DNA of 64,000 nt, from NCBI GenBank assembly GCA_002338615.1, contig DDIS01000013.1, positions 1 to 64,000 of the forward strand, written 5' to 3'. Positions 1-10,070 of the stretch are shown piece after piece. The notes under the pieces were generated by a model. It worked only from the letters and a program-made list of their open reading frames with translations, was not told the origin of the DNA and made no database searches. The stretch comes from Proteobacteria bacterium UBA1844 (GTDB lineage Bacteria; Pseudomonadota; Gammaproteobacteria; Steroidobacterales; Woeseiaceae). The position numbers and the translations under genes are program-made. Within the stretch, counting starts at the first letter, position 1, and the number at the start of each line of letters is the position of its first letter.

Positions 1-842
1 CGGCGCCTTCGACCCATGCCGGCCTGCCGTACCCGGAACCGGCCGATGGCGCGCCCGGCCAGGCCCCAGCCACCGAGTGCGATGAGATTCATCATAAGCA
101 GCAACAGGCTGCCCGTGTAAGCCTGCAGCTGGATCGCGGGATCTGCGTCCGTAAACCAGCGCCACAGTTGCACTGCAAAGGCGGGCGGTAAATCCGGGCC
201 CAACGGAATTGCCATTTCAACATTACTGATGCCAAACACGAGTACGGCGGCGAGCGGCAGCCGGATCTGTTGTTGCAGAGCCGGCGCCACCACCATCATC
301 CAGCCTTTGAGCGCACCGTAGCCGAGCGTCCGTGCCTGCTGCAGCAGGCGCGCGGCCGGTACCTGCGTGAGTGCGGCTGACAGGATCAGAACTATGAAAC
401 AGCTTTCCTTGATAACCAGCCCGGCCATCAGTGACAAGCCAAAAGGGTCCTGCACGATGAACCAGTCCGGTGGCTGTGCAAGTCCCGTGGCCCAGGGTGA
501 CAGCAACCGGAGCAACAATCCCGACGGCGCCAGCAGCAGTGCGAGACCAATGCCGATGGCCAGATGCGGCACCGCAAGCAAGGGCAGCGACAGCGTCGTG
601 AGTCGGTGCCGCCAGCCGCCGGTAAAGGCCAGGGCAAGCGCAAGGTGCGCAAGCAGCAACGATATCAGCGTTGCAACGACGCCGGTCCAGAGGGACGACG
701 CCATCGAAAGCCCAATTCCCGGCGTTGCCAGCACGCGCTGCAGCCCGTCTGCGTCGATGCCAAGCCACAAGGCGGCAATTAGCCCGGCGAGCGTTGGCAG
801 CAGGGAAACTGCAAGCAGCAGCGCAATGCTGACCCGGCTCAT
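1..842 (-). CDS. ABC transporter permease, YnjC-like (partial, runs off window)
   Basis: The frame is open from an ATG at 842 to the window edge, giving about 280 residues. The protein starts MSRVSIALLL and is very hydrophobic, with several membrane segments. Around residues 150-190 it has a cytoplasmic-loop pattern typical of binding-protein-dependent permeases (QQARTLGYGALKGW, resembling the EAA loop). The start overlaps the stop of the upstream binding-protein gene as ATGA, which suggests translational coupling. Family knowledge: YnjC-type permeases are about 500 residues with two fused permease units, so roughly half the gene may be missing here. Substrate is unknown; YnjBCD systems have been suggested to carry thiamine-like compounds, but nothing in this sequence proves it. 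Confidence 0.8.
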   Translation of the reverse strand, partial: MSRVSIALLLAVSLLPTLAGLIAALWLGIDADGLQRVLATPGIGLSMASSLWTGVVATLISLLLAHLALALAFTGGWRHRLTTLSLPLLAVPHLAIGIGLALLLAPSGLLLRLLSPWATGLAQPPDWFIVQDPFGLSLMAGLVIKESCFIVLILSAALTQVPAARLLQQARTLGYGALKGWMMVVAPALQQQIRLPLAAVLVFGISNVEMAIPLGPDLPPAFAVQLWRWFTDADPAIQLQAYTGSLLLLMMNLIALGGWGLAGRAIGRFRVRQAGMGRRR

Positions 843-2083
843 CTTGTATAACGCTCAAGCCAGGCTCGTTCCAAGAGTCCGGTCCAGGCCGGGTGTGGTT
901 CGGGCAACTTCTGCACCGGAGTACCTGGCGTCGCGTTGCCTCGCGGCAGGCTTTCAAAAAACCGGCGTGCACTTGGCGGCAGCGCAGCGATATCGAGGAC
1001 GGTGGGATCGCCCCAGACGGTTTCATCTGCTTTTCGCGCCTGCGCAGCTGGCGAAATCAGAAAATTCGCAATCAGCATCGCCCCGTCTTTCGCGCCGGCG
1101 TTGACAGGGATCGCGAGGAAATGGCTGTTGGAAAGAGCGCCCGTGGGAAATTGCAAACCGCTGATGGTTTCCTGCAACTCACCTTGTCGAATAGCGCGGC
1201 TCGCTTCGGCAGGGTTGAATGACATCATCCAGTTGAGCTCACCGCTCGCCAGCAGCTCGCGTATCGCCGGGCCGCTGTGCGGAAACAGCCGTCCCCGACG
1301 CCACATTGCCGGATGTGCTTGATCGAGCCACGCCCAGAGCGGGGCGCTGATTGCGTCGAACTCATTTCCCGGTGCCTGTTGCAGCCGTTCTGGCTCGCTA
1401 CACAGCAGTAACAATAATTGTTTCAAAAACGCAGTGCCGAGAAAGGCCGGCGGCTGCGGATACGAAAACCGTCCCGGATGCGCTTTCATCCAGTGCAGCA
1501 AGGCATCGGCGTCGCGAGGTATTTCCTGCAAGTAGGTGCGGTCAAAGAACAACGTGAATGTTGCCGTGCCCCAGGGCAGCTCGTAACCCTGGGTTGGCAG
1601 GGTTGCGTCAATGTGCGTGCTCGGATTATTACGCCAGTCAATGAATGCGGCGTTTGGCATACGCGCGGCCCAGGGGCCGAATAACAGGCCAGCGCGCTGC
1701 AGCGATGCAAAGTTTTCGCCGTTGATCCAGAGTAAATCGACCGAGCCGTCCGTATCCCTGCCGGCGATCCGTTCTGCTCGAATCCGGCTGACGGACTCCG
1801 CAATGTCGCTAACCTTGACGTGTACCAGCCGTACGTCGAACTGTTCAAGCACTTCGCGCGCTACCCATTCAAGGTAGCGGTTGATCGCCGGATCGCCGCC
1901 CCAGGCATTGAAGTACACGGTCTGCCCGGCCGCGCGTTGCGCGAGTTCCCTGCCGGTCAGAACGTCGTCGTTTATTGTTGCGCCTACCATGCTCGTGGCC
2001 GCCGGCAACAGCATTGAGATCAGCGCGGCTGTTTGCAAAACCTTGCAACAGCATCTTGCCAGTGTGTGTCCTCGGCAGGTCAC
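839..2083 (-). CDS. ABC transporter periplasmic substrate-binding protein, YnjB-like
   Basis: Extracellular solute-binding protein of about 390-415 residues. It has an N-terminal signal sequence ending near SMVGA, then a type 2 periplasmic-binding fold with the YnjB hallmark WINGENFASL and the segment ELPWGTATFTLFFD. It lies between the TonB receptor and the permease and overlaps the permease by ATGA. The start is uncertain. GTG at 2083 follows the receptor stop directly (TAATGTG). CTG at 2062 has a GAGGA six bases upstream and gives a good signal peptide. ATG at 2014 would leave only a stump of one. The protein probably binds the solute delivered through the adjacent outer-membrane receptor; the solute is unknown. 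Confidence 0.85.
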   Translation of the reverse strand: MTCRGHTLARCCCKVLQTAALISMLLPAATSMVGATINDDVLTGRELAQRAAGQTVYFNAWGGDPAINRYLEWVAREVLEQFDVRLVHVKVSDIAESVSRIRAERIAGRDTDGSVDLLWINGENFASLQRAGLLFGPWAARMPNAAFIDWRNNPSTHIDATLPTQGYELPWGTATFTLFFDRTYLQEIPRDADALLHWMKAHPGRFSYPQPPAFLGTAFLKQLLLLLCSEPERLQQAPGNEFDAISAPLWAWLDQAHPAMWRRGRLFPHSGPAIRELLASGELNWMMSFNPAEASRAIRQGELQETISGLQFPTGALSNSHFLAIPVNAGAKDGAMLIANFLISPAAQARKADETVWGDPTVLDIAALPPSARRFFESLPRGNATPGTPVQKLPEPHPAWTGLLERAWLERYTR

Positions 2084-2084
2084 A

Positions 2085-5000
2085 TTAAAAAACGTAGCGC
2101 ACGCCGAGCTGGAATTGCCGGGGTGCCGCGGCATTGCGCCGCACGAACGGCTGACCGGCAACCTGTATCTGGTTTGACTGCGTGGCGGAATTGGCAAAGC
2201 CCGACAGGTTGGTCTTGTCGAACAGGTTGAAAATGTCTGCGGAAAACTCCAGCCGGTGCCTGGCAATGGCGGGGCGGTACGCGAGGCGCAGATCGAAAGT
2301 AGTCGCGGAGGGCAGGCGTTCTGAGTTGCGCGAAACACCCGGTGACCGATCCGAGTTGCCGACGTAAGCGTCCGAAAATGATGCACCGTCACCGTTCAGG
2401 TCGGTGGTGCCGTAGATACCGGTGTCGGGAATCAGGTTCACAGGCTGACCGGACTCATACAGGCCGGCAAGTGTGACAGTAATCGAGTCCAGAGGATACC
2501 AGTACAGAACCGTTGATAACACGTGTCGGCGATCGTTAATGGAGGGTCCCCATTCATCGTCAAAGCGGTTCGAATTTGCGGCGCGGAAATTGATGTCGTC
2601 AGTATTGTTGCGCAATTCCGAAAGTGTGTAGTTAAGCAGGTAGCCAAAGCCGCTACCGCTGTCGGCTTTTTGCAGGGTCACGCTGAGTGATTTGTAACGC
2701 GACTCACCGGCAGTTTCCGATATCACGATCTGGCGCGCGCCACCGGCGACGGGTGTAACCGGCCGGGTTGCATCGGCTGCGACGGGGCTGCGTATCAGCC
2801 CCAGCGCTTCGGCCAGCCGTCGTCGCTCCTCATCTGTCGGGAGCGCACGCAGCGCCGCGACGTTGCTCGCAGTCAGATTATCTGTATGCGGTGAGAACTC
2901 CGCGGGCGCATTGAGGTCACGCACGCGTAGCTGGTTGAAACCACGATAGAACAAGAGTTCTGCGGAGCCTGTAATGGCATCACTGATTTGCCACTCGAGG
3001 CCGGCGGAGATCTGCACGGTGTACGGACTGTCGAGACCGGCCGGGTTGAGGATGCGCCGTTCATTCGAGATCGCCGTATCGCGCAAATCCGGAACTTCAG
3101 CCGGTGTCGGGCATTGCAAAAAGCCGTCGGGACAGTCGGGATTGACGGTCAGGTTACCATCGAACAGCAGGCTCGATGCATCGGTGCCGCGCGCCAGGAT
3201 GCCTGCTTCGATCAGCGACTCGACTTGCTGCTGGAATGCCGCGGACGTGGTGTTCTGCTGCAATGCATCCGAGAATATCGTGTAGGGAAGCCGTTCGTAG
3301 TAGAGGCCGGTGCCGGCATGCAGCGCGACTCGTTCGTTCACGCGCCAGTTGAGCGCGAGGCGTGGTGCAAAGTTGTCGTTGTCCGCTGCGCCGGCACCTG
3401 CTTTTGTCAGGCTATCGTAATCCCAGCGCAATCCAGCTGTCAGTGTCAGGTCCTGCGTGAGGCTGAGTTGATCCTCAACGTACAGCGCAAGCTGTTTCTG
3501 ATCCTCGCCGAACTCTGCCGGCCGCAACTCGACAGCGTAGTCGAGCAGTTCAGCGCGCAGCGGCAGGTCGTCAACCGCAAGATCGATGCCGCGATTCCTC
3601 GCGCGCACCGCACCTAGCTCGTCATTGGTCAAACGCACGCGATAATTGCCGTCCGGGTTGCCGCCGCCTGCGAGGCTGAAACGCGAGTGCATGGCATCGA
3701 TGCCAAAGCTGAGCGCATGTGTGCCGCGCAACCAGATAAACTTTTGTTGCAGTTGCAGGGAATCTTCGCGTTCGTCGAATGTAAATCCAGGGTGCCCAAG
3801 CACCGCTGCGACCAGGCCATCCGGCGATAGCACAGTCACCTGCGGACCACCCTCGAGTGGCTCTGCATAGTCCCAGTCAAAGTGACTGCTGGCGAGGCTG
3901 GTTTCGGACGCGAAGTCCCCTTTGTCGTAACTGGCCGAGAACGCCATCAGCGTCGAAATTCGCTGTTGACTGGAACCCGCGGAGGGAAAAGTGACGCCGC
4001 CATCCAGTCCGCCACCCTGGCGTTCGATCCCGATGTCACCACGATTGAAACGAAACATCAGCTGCCAGCTCTGATTCGCGCGATGGTCGAGCCGGATGGA
4101 CGCAAGCAGCGAGTCGTTCTCGCCCGGCACCACCCCGTTGACGCCAAGTGCTGGTGAGTTCAGGCGATTGTCTTTCTGGTCCAGTGCGTATTCGATATTG
4201 GCAAAGAAAAATGTACGATCGCGCTGGAGCGGGCCGCCGAGCGAAAATCCCACCTGGTCGCGTCGAAAACCATCCTGCACAAGGTTGCCGGACAAATCAC
4301 GTCCGGGAAACGCCGAACTCGAATCAAGCGATGCGCCGGGTCGGACCAGGTAGAACGCCTCACCTGTGAAATTGTTGCTGCCGGAGCGAGTCGTCACATT
4401 AATAATGCCATTGCCACTGCGCCCATACTCGGCAGAGTACGAGGATGCGAGTACCGTCACATCGGACACTGATCCCGTCGAGATTGGAAACTTCGGACCA
4501 CCGAGAAAATTTTCGTTGTTGTCGAGGCCATCGATGAGGTACTGGGTAAACAGACCGTTGGCGCCATTAATCGACACGGGGGGTGCTTCCGGATAAAAGC
4601 CGGTTGCGGGCACGACATTCGGCAATCGGACCAACGCCCGTGAAAGATCTCGCGCCTCCACTGGCAGGGCCTCGAGTTCGCGCCGGTTGAGTGTGGCACT
4701 CACTTCGGCATCGAGGCTGTTAATGGACAAGGCGCGGCGCCGTGCCGTCACTGTAATCGTATCCTGCAAGCGCACGGATATCGCGCGTGTTTCGTTGCTG
4801 CGCAGCCGGATGTCGGACGCGAGTTCAATGCCATCGATGACAACGGAATAGCCAGGGCCCACCGGAACACTGTTAAAGCGTGCCCGGCCTGCAGTATTGC
4901 TGACGCTCGTGGCGAGAAAACCCGTACCGGAATTTTTGAGGTTGACAGACAACCCCTGGCGTGGGCGTTCGCTCGTATCGTTGACGGCAATATCGATGGT

Positions 5001-5087
5001 CGCCGCATATGCCGCGCCACAAAAGAGCCATCCCACCGTCAGCCAGACGCGGGCTCCAGTTCGTTTGGCAGTAAGAAACGGCTTCAT
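2085..5087 (-). CDS. TonB-dependent receptor with carboxypeptidase-regulatory-like N-terminal domain (OAR type)
   Basis: Outer-membrane active transporter of 1000 residues. A signal peptide (MKPFLTAKR..., cleavage near AAYA) is followed by an Ig-like carboxypeptidase-regulatory domain at about residues 30-110. The plug follows at about 120-260 (LIDGLDNNENF, SAEYGRSGNGIINV), then a large 22-strand-type barrel ending in an aromatic residue (RYVF). ATG at 5087 was chosen because it begins the signal peptide; an upstream extension has no membrane logic. It is the first gene of an apparent operon with the binding protein and permease, an order that suggests one uptake route from outer membrane to cytoplasm. 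OAR-type receptors often take up peptides or oligomers, but the ligand cannot be read from sequence. Confidence 0.9.
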   Translation of the reverse strand: MKPFLTAKRTGARVWLTVGWLFCGAAYAATIDIAVNDTSERPRQGLSVNLKNSGTGFLATSVSNTAGRARFNSVPVGPGYSVVIDGIELASDIRLRSNETRAISVRLQDTITVTARRRALSINSLDAEVSATLNRRELEALPVEARDLSRALVRLPNVVPATGFYPEAPPVSINGANGLFTQYLIDGLDNNENFLGGPKFPISTGSVSDVTVLASSYSAEYGRSGNGIINVTTRSGSNNFTGEAFYLVRPGASLDSSSAFPGRDLSGNLVQDGFRRDQVGFSLGGPLQRDRTFFFANIEYALDQKDNRLNSPALGVNGVVPGENDSLLASIRLDHRANQSWQLMFRFNRGDIGIERQGGGLDGGVTFPSAGSSQQRISTLMAFSASYDKGDFASETSLASSHFDWDYAEPLEGGPQVTVLSPDGLVAAVLGHPGFTFDEREDSLQLQQKFIWLRGTHALSFGIDAMHSRFSLAGGGNPDGNYRVRLTNDELGAVRARNRGIDLAVDDLPLRAELLDYAVELRPAEFGEDQKQLALYVEDQLSLTQDLTLTAGLRWDYDSLTKAGAGAADNDNFAPRLALNWRVNERVALHAGTGLYYERLPYTIFSDALQQNTTSAAFQQQVESLIEAGILARGTDASSLLFDGNLTVNPDCPDGFLQCPTPAEVPDLRDTAISNERRILNPAGLDSPYTVQISAGLEWQISDAITGSAELLFYRGFNQLRVRDLNAPAEFSPHTDNLTASNVAALRALPTDEERRRLAEALGLIRSPVAADATRPVTPVAGGARQIVISETAGESRYKSLSVTLQKADSGSGFGYLLNYTLSELRNNTDDINFRAANSNRFDDEWGPSINDRRHVLSTVLYWYPLDSITVTLAGLYESGQPVNLIPDTGIYGTTDLNGDGASFSDAYVGNSDRSPGVSRNSERLPSATTFDLRLAYRPAIARHRLEFSADIFNLFDKTNLSGFANSATQSNQIQVAGQPFVRRNAAAPRQFQLGVRYVF

Positions 5088-5349
5088 GAGTGCGTGGTCC
5101 GGTAACTTCGCTAAACAGTGTGCCCGAAATCTGCTTGCAGCACTGCGCCGATCGAGGACGCTTTGACACACACCCAGAGCAAGACCCGCCAACGCGCTGT
5201 ATTATTTCAGGCAGGCACTGCGCAGCGAACCGGACCGCCAATTTGTACGAACTGGCACCTGCAGGAAGCGGCGTTTGCCGCGTCAGATTCTTTTCGACGA
5301 CTCAGGACAAAGAGGCGGTCGGCTACAGTCGCCAACATCCCTCTGATCT

Positions 5350-6999
5350 CTACCGCCATTTATCGTCGACGCGGTCATAGCTTCCGTCGCGCAGATCGTC
5401 AATGCCTTCCGTCAACAGGTGTTTGGCTACCTTATCCGAAGGGGTGCGCTCGAAGCTGTCCACGTAGGCGTAATACCTCGGTATCTTGAACCCGGCCAGG
5501 TGAGCTGCGCAGTGTTCAATGATTTTTTGCGGCGGGCAGTCGTTCTGCGTCACCCCCTCTGCGAGCCTGACGTAAATCTTGACCTCCTCGCCACGGTAAT
5601 CGTCGGCAACCGGAATGGCTGCTGCTTCGTCGACCTCCGGCATGTCCATGACGACGTACTCCACTTCCATCGCCGAAATGTTCTCGGCGCTGCGGCGAAT
5701 CATGTCCTTGAAGCGACCCACGATATGGTAGTAGCCGAGCTCATCGCGAATGAACATGTCGCCGGTGCGAAACCAGTCGTCATAGAAACCCGATTCGTTA
5801 GCCTCGGGTTGCTTGTAGTAGCCGAGAAAAACACCGTCACCCCGAACGATTAGCTCACCCGCGGTGCCGTCCGGCACGTCGACGCCGTTCTCATCAACGA
5901 TGCGTAGCTCGCGAAACGGGGCCCTCAGGCCAACGGTTTCGAGCACCGAGTTATTCGGGATCTCGTCCGGTACCAGCGTGCCAGCCCCGATCTCGGTCAT
6001 GCCATAGGTGCTGCGTACCGGGATTCCAAAACGACGCTCCGCGCGCAGGATATTGGCGGCGGAGATCGCACCCGCGTGAAAATGACGTATCGGGTGCTGG
6101 TCTTCGCCAGGCGTTTCCGGGAAATTCAGAATGGGCACCGGAAACCATGCCCAATGGATGTCGTAGTCACGAACGCGTTGCCAGAATCGGGACGAACTCA
6201 TGGCGGGTGCGATATTCACGGTTGCACCACTGTACAACGCCCAGACCAGTTGCCACTGCGGGTCCATGTAGAAATACGGGTGATCCGTCAGCAGCGATTC
6301 GATGTCCGTGGACAATGCCGCCACCGAGCAACCGAGCACGATCCAGTAGCGCTGGTGCTGCATGCAGCCTTTTGGAAACCCCGTCGTGCCGGACGTGTAT
6401 TGAATGTTAAGCAGGTCATCCTGGTGCAGTGCTTCGGGTGACCGGAACCCGGGGTCTCCGCTTGTAAGCATCGCGGCGTACGAGCCGTAGGGCAGTTCAG
6501 CCGGATCGCCAACAACGATTACCCGGTCGTCGGTCAGCGCGGCAGGGCGTGCGCTCATCGAATCAAACGCAGCAAGCAAACTGTCATGCACGATCAGAAA
6601 GCTTACCTCTGCGTCGTTCATGACATAGTCAAGCTCGGAGCCGGTGTAAGCGGTGTTAACCGGCACCATGACGGCGCCCAGCTGTGCGATGGCCAGCCAG
6701 CTAACCGGAAACTCGATACAGTTGGGAAGGAGTACAGCGACGCGTGAGCCCTTCTTTACACCTGCCGTATACAATGACGCGGCGAGCCGGTTTACTTGTT
6801 CCCGCAGCTCTTCGAAGCTGAGGGACTCTTCGGCATCGATCATCCGCAATGCGTTGCGCTTGCCAAATTGCAGGGCGGCGTTCTCGAGCAGTTCGCGAAA
6901 GTTTGCCGGAAACTCGAGCATCTCGATCTCGCGCAGGCGGGCTTCCCACTCAGCGATATAGTTCCGGTCTGTGTTGTTTAATGTGTCTGTCTGGGTCAT
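5350..6999 (-). CDS. Class I adenylate-forming acyl-CoA ligase (AMP-binding, CaiC/fatty-acid-CoA ligase-like)
   Basis: Activates a carboxylic acid to acyl-AMP and then to the CoA thioester. The 549-residue length is typical. The phosphate-binding motif YTSGTTGFPKG lies near residue 200. The adenine motif STYGMTE is near 335, the FRTGD motif near 425, and the C-terminal catalytic lysine lies in PSDKVAKH near 525. The gene diverges from the TonB receptor at 7206, sharing about 200 bp of intergenic DNA. The next operon holds a MaoC hydratase and a symporter, so the ligase probably activates an imported acid for beta-oxidation-like breakdown. Similarity to carnitine/crotonobetaine ligases is an impression; exact substrate is unknown. 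Confidence 0.9.
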   Translation of the reverse strand: MTQTDTLNNTDRNYIAEWEARLREIEMLEFPANFRELLENAALQFGKRNALRMIDAEESLSFEELREQVNRLAASLYTAGVKKGSRVAVLLPNCIEFPVSWLAIAQLGAVMVPVNTAYTGSELDYVMNDAEVSFLIVHDSLLAAFDSMSARPAALTDDRVIVVGDPAELPYGSYAAMLTSGDPGFRSPEALHQDDLLNIQYTSGTTGFPKGCMQHQRYWIVLGCSVAALSTDIESLLTDHPYFYMDPQWQLVWALYSGATVNIAPAMSSSRFWQRVRDYDIHWAWFPVPILNFPETPGEDQHPIRHFHAGAISAANILRAERRFGIPVRSTYGMTEIGAGTLVPDEIPNNSVLETVGLRAPFRELRIVDENGVDVPDGTAGELIVRGDGVFLGYYKQPEANESGFYDDWFRTGDMFIRDELGYYHIVGRFKDMIRRSAENISAMEVEYVVMDMPEVDEAAAIPVADDYRGEEVKIYVRLAEGVTQNDCPPQKIIEHCAAHLAGFKIPRYYAYVDSFERTPSDKVAKHLLTEGIDDLRDGSYDRVDDKWR

Positions 7000-7205
7000 G
7001 TGCTTTTCTCACTGACGACGTACAAGCGAAGCGATCGTTATCGTTACATGCTTGCTGCCAACCCCGAAACTAGTGCTTTCCACGTAGTAGCTGGGGGATA
7101 GCCACAATTGTAGGCACCCTGTCTGCTCGGCAATACTTACCCGCATCATGCAGTCGAGCTCGCCAGTGATGGTGGCCGCTAAACATTGAATAGAGGGTAT
7201 GTCCG

Positions 7206-9557
7206 ATGTCAATTCGTTCACTAATTCTTGCGGCGGCTGTGCCGCTCCTTACTCTTGGCCTTGTGCCTCACGCCGCGGCGCAGAGCGATGGTCCGATCGA
7301 CGAGATCATTGTAACTGCCCAGAAGCGCGAGCAGTCCGTGCAGGATATCGGAATCTCGATAGCCACCTTTACTGGTGAAGATCTGCGCGAGCTAGGTGCC
7401 GACCAGGCAGAAGATCTGTACCAGTTCGTCAGTAATATGAGCTTACAGAATGTCGGCGGTGCCGGCGTGCCGATCGTCATCATTCGCGGTATCGGTTTGC
7501 AGAACTTCCGTATCAACGATTCGCCGACGACCGCCTTTTACGTCGACGATGTTTATCAGCCGTCGGTTGCCAGCGCCGAGTGGACGATGTTTGATGTCAA
7601 CCGCGTTGAAATTCTGAAAGGGCCGCAAGGTGGTCTTTATGGTCGCAACGCGCTGGGTGGCGCAATACAGATCATCTCGAATACACCCGAAATCGGCGCT
7701 GCCAATAACGGTTATATGCAGCTTGGTATAGCGGAGTACGCGCAGACGGATCTCGAAGGAGCCGCCGAATTCGGACTCTCCGATAGCCTGTCAATGCGGG
7801 TCGCTGGCCGCTACGTGCAAAGCAGCGATGGCCTGTACCGCGACGTAACGAGTGGTGAGAGGCGGGGCGATGAGGATCGCTTTGCGGCACGTGCCTTGCT
7901 GCGCTATGCCCCCAACGACACCACGGACATGCTGTTCAAGTTGCACGGTGGTTACGATGATTCCGATATGCCGCCGCTGCGGCCGATGGGTTTCTACGCA
8001 GATATCGGCACGGCTGACGCTTTCGGCTTGCCGGGCGTATCGCTGGGCTTCCTGAATGGCGCACTCGGTCTTGGTCTCGGTGATCCGCTTTGCGCATCCG
8101 TGCGCAATGGCCAGGGCATGGACCCGGCAACTTGCGCCGATATTTCCGGCGGCAAGCAGCAGGACTACGGCATCGTCGGCGACGTACATACCTCTCCCAG
8201 CGGTTTCCCGAGCTTTCAGGAAAATAGCTGGAATGGCGCAAGCGCGAACCTGAGGTTCGACCTAAGCGAAGATTACTCATTGCAGTCTATTACTTCGTAT
8301 GACCAAATCGACTACCGTCGCTACGTAGACATGGATGGCACGCCGCGCGAGCACCAGCACATCGATTACAACACGAAGATTGATGCGCTTTCGCAGGAGT
8401 TCCGCCTGTTCTACGACAGTAGCGACACGGTGTCGTGGGTAGCCGGGCTGAGCTATGCGAAGGAAGATCTCGACGAGGCGTCCGTTCTGTATGGCGCCCA
8501 GGGAGTCCTGCCGGCCTTCTTCGGCGGCGCAACGTTCAATCCGCAGAGCTACGAACAGGAAACAACCGCACTGGCGGTGTACGGTCATGGCGAGTGGATG
8601 GTGTCAGACACAGTGACGCTGATCGGCGAACTGCGCTACACCGATGCCGAGAAGACCTTCGCAGGTGGCTCGGTGCTCGGCTTTGCCGATGGTTCGACGG
8701 CACCCTTCGTCAGCACTGATGACAAGGCGAGTTTCACGGCGCCTTCCGGCAAGGTCGGCGTGGAGTGGACGCCACATGACAACGTGCTCTGGTTTGCCAA
8801 CATCGCACGTGGCTTCAAGACGGGCGGTTTCTACGGCGGCTTTGCCACCAGCGTAGAGCAGCTTGAGCCGTTCAATGAAGAGACGGTAATTGCCTATGAC
8901 GCAGGTTTTAAATCGGACCTCGCAGACGGCCGGGTACGACTGAACGGTAGCGTGTTCTTCTATGATCGGAAAGACGTCCAGCAGAACGCGGCAGATCCGT
9001 CGAGTCCGGTCGCGATCAAGCAAATTGTCAACATTGGCGACGTGGAAGCCATGGGTGCTGAACTGGACGTGACCTGGATACCGACTGACGAGCTTACCTT
9101 CATGGTGGGTATCGGCACGACGGATTCCGAAGTTAAGAAAAGTAATTACGTACAGAGCTCTTCGCTCCCACTGTTGCCGGATGCATCGTTGCTCGGCACG
9201 AACACACCGAACTATTCGGACCTGACCGCTAACTTCGTAGCGCGCTGGGACAAGCCGGTCACAAGCGGTCTGGACATGTTCCTGCAGGCCGATGGGCGGT
9301 ACCAGTCGGATATGGATCTCAGCATCATTACGCACGAGATAGAGAAGGCGATTTTCCGGGAGCCAGGCTACGCGCTGTTCAACCTGCGTGCCGGGCTGGG
9401 GCCGGATGACGGTCAATGGCAGTTGATGGGCTACGTCGAGAACGTTGCGGACAAGGAGTACCGGACGACGGTCGGCAACGACGGTACTTTCGGTATCTAT
9501 GAGTTGTACGGCAAACCCCGCACCTGGGGTCTGCGCTACATTTACCGGTGGGACTAG
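7206..9557 (+). CDS. TonB-dependent outer-membrane receptor
   Basis: 783 residues. The signal peptide ends at AAAQ (about residue 26). The TonB-box region DEIIVTAQKREQ follows at once, then a plug with VEILKGPQGGLYGRNALGG near 140, and a beta barrel ending in IYRWD with a penultimate aromatic. Start ATG 7206 has GAGGG eight bases upstream. It heads an operon with a MaoC hydratase (9 bp downstream) and a sodium:solute symporter, so it likely brings the same acid-like substrate across the outer membrane that the symporter carries across the inner one. This is the short iron-complex-like receptor type, which many marine bacteria use for non-iron compounds. Substrate unknown. Confidence 0.93.
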   Translation: MSIRSLILAAAVPLLTLGLVPHAAAQSDGPIDEIIVTAQKREQSVQDIGISIATFTGEDLRELGADQAEDLYQFVSNMSLQNVGGAGVPIVIIRGIGLQNFRINDSPTTAFYVDDVYQPSVASAEWTMFDVNRVEILKGPQGGLYGRNALGGAIQIISNTPEIGAANNGYMQLGIAEYAQTDLEGAAEFGLSDSLSMRVAGRYVQSSDGLYRDVTSGERRGDEDRFAARALLRYAPNDTTDMLFKLHGGYDDSDMPPLRPMGFYADIGTADAFGLPGVSLGFLNGALGLGLGDPLCASVRNGQGMDPATCADISGGKQQDYGIVGDVHTSPSGFPSFQENSWNGASANLRFDLSEDYSLQSITSYDQIDYRRYVDMDGTPREHQHIDYNTKIDALSQEFRLFYDSSDTVSWVAGLSYAKEDLDEASVLYGAQGVLPAFFGGATFNPQSYEQETTALAVYGHGEWMVSDTVTLIGELRYTDAEKTFAGGSVLGFADGSTAPFVSTDDKASFTAPSGKVGVEWTPHDNVLWFANIARGFKTGGFYGGFATSVEQLEPFNEETVIAYDAGFKSDLADGRVRLNGSVFFYDRKDVQQNAADPSSPVAIKQIVNIGDVEAMGAELDVTWIPTDELTFMVGIGTTDSEVKKSNYVQSSSLPLLPDASLLGTNTPNYSDLTANFVARWDKPVTSGLDMFLQADGRYQSDMDLSIITHEIEKAIFREPGYALFNLRAGLGPDDGQWQLMGYVENVADKEYRTTVGNDGTFGIYELYGKPRTWGLRYIYRWD

Positions 9558-9566
9558 GAGCTAGCC

Positions 9567-10070
9567 ATGACTGACAGCATAAGCAGGTTCACGAATATGC
9601 AGGCCGGCACCGAACTCGGCGTATCCGCGTGGCATCGGGTAACCCAACAGGATGTCGATACCTTTGCGCAATTGACCCACGACGAAGACCCCTATCACAA
9701 CGACCCGGAATGGGCGCGGCAATCATCGCCGCTTGGCACGACGATATCGTTCGGTTTCTTTACCCTCGCGATGCTCTCGTATTTTGCGCACCAGGTTCTG
9801 GACGAGCAGGGCATGGGGTCCGGATCCGATACCCAGATGCTGAACTTCGGTTTCAACCGGGTGCGCATGCCGGAACCGGTGCCGGTCGGATCCGAGATCC
9901 GTGGCAGCTTCGTTTTTGCCGGTGCGCGCGAGCGCTCGGCGGGCGCCCTTGAGTTCACGCTGACAGCAAGCGTCGAGATTCGCGGCAAAGAGCGGCCGGC
10001 GCTGGTTGCGGAATGGCTGTTCGTAGCTATGCCGACGGGCGAGGCCGCAAACGTTGCTCGAGAGAATTGA
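9567..10070 (+). CDS. MaoC-family (R)-specific enoyl-CoA hydratase/dehydratase-like protein
   Basis: A 167-residue single hot-dog-fold protein. The hydratase signature is visible at residues 31-45 as a D-x4-H arrangement (DEDPYH), followed by GTTISFGF. Family members add water to enoyl-CoA thioesters. It lies 9 bp after the TonB receptor and overlaps the next symporter frame by 17 bp, so it is clearly operonic. With the divergent acyl-CoA ligase it suggests CoA-ester degradation of the imported compound. Dehydratase or thioesterase roles in the same fold cannot be excluded. Confidence 0.85.
   Translation: MTDSISRFTNMQAGTELGVSAWHRVTQQDVDTFAQLTHDEDPYHNDPEWARQSSPLGTTISFGFFTLAMLSYFAHQVLDEQGMGSGSDTQMLNFGFNRVRMPEPVPVGSEIRGSFVFAGARERSAGALEFTLTASVEIRGKERPALVAEWLFVAMPTGEAANVAREN

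Noticed and set aside
223..1026. A 267-codon minus-strand frame near the left edge
   Set aside because: Arginine- and alanine-rich composition and overlap with the permease and binding protein, both of which have clear family motifs.
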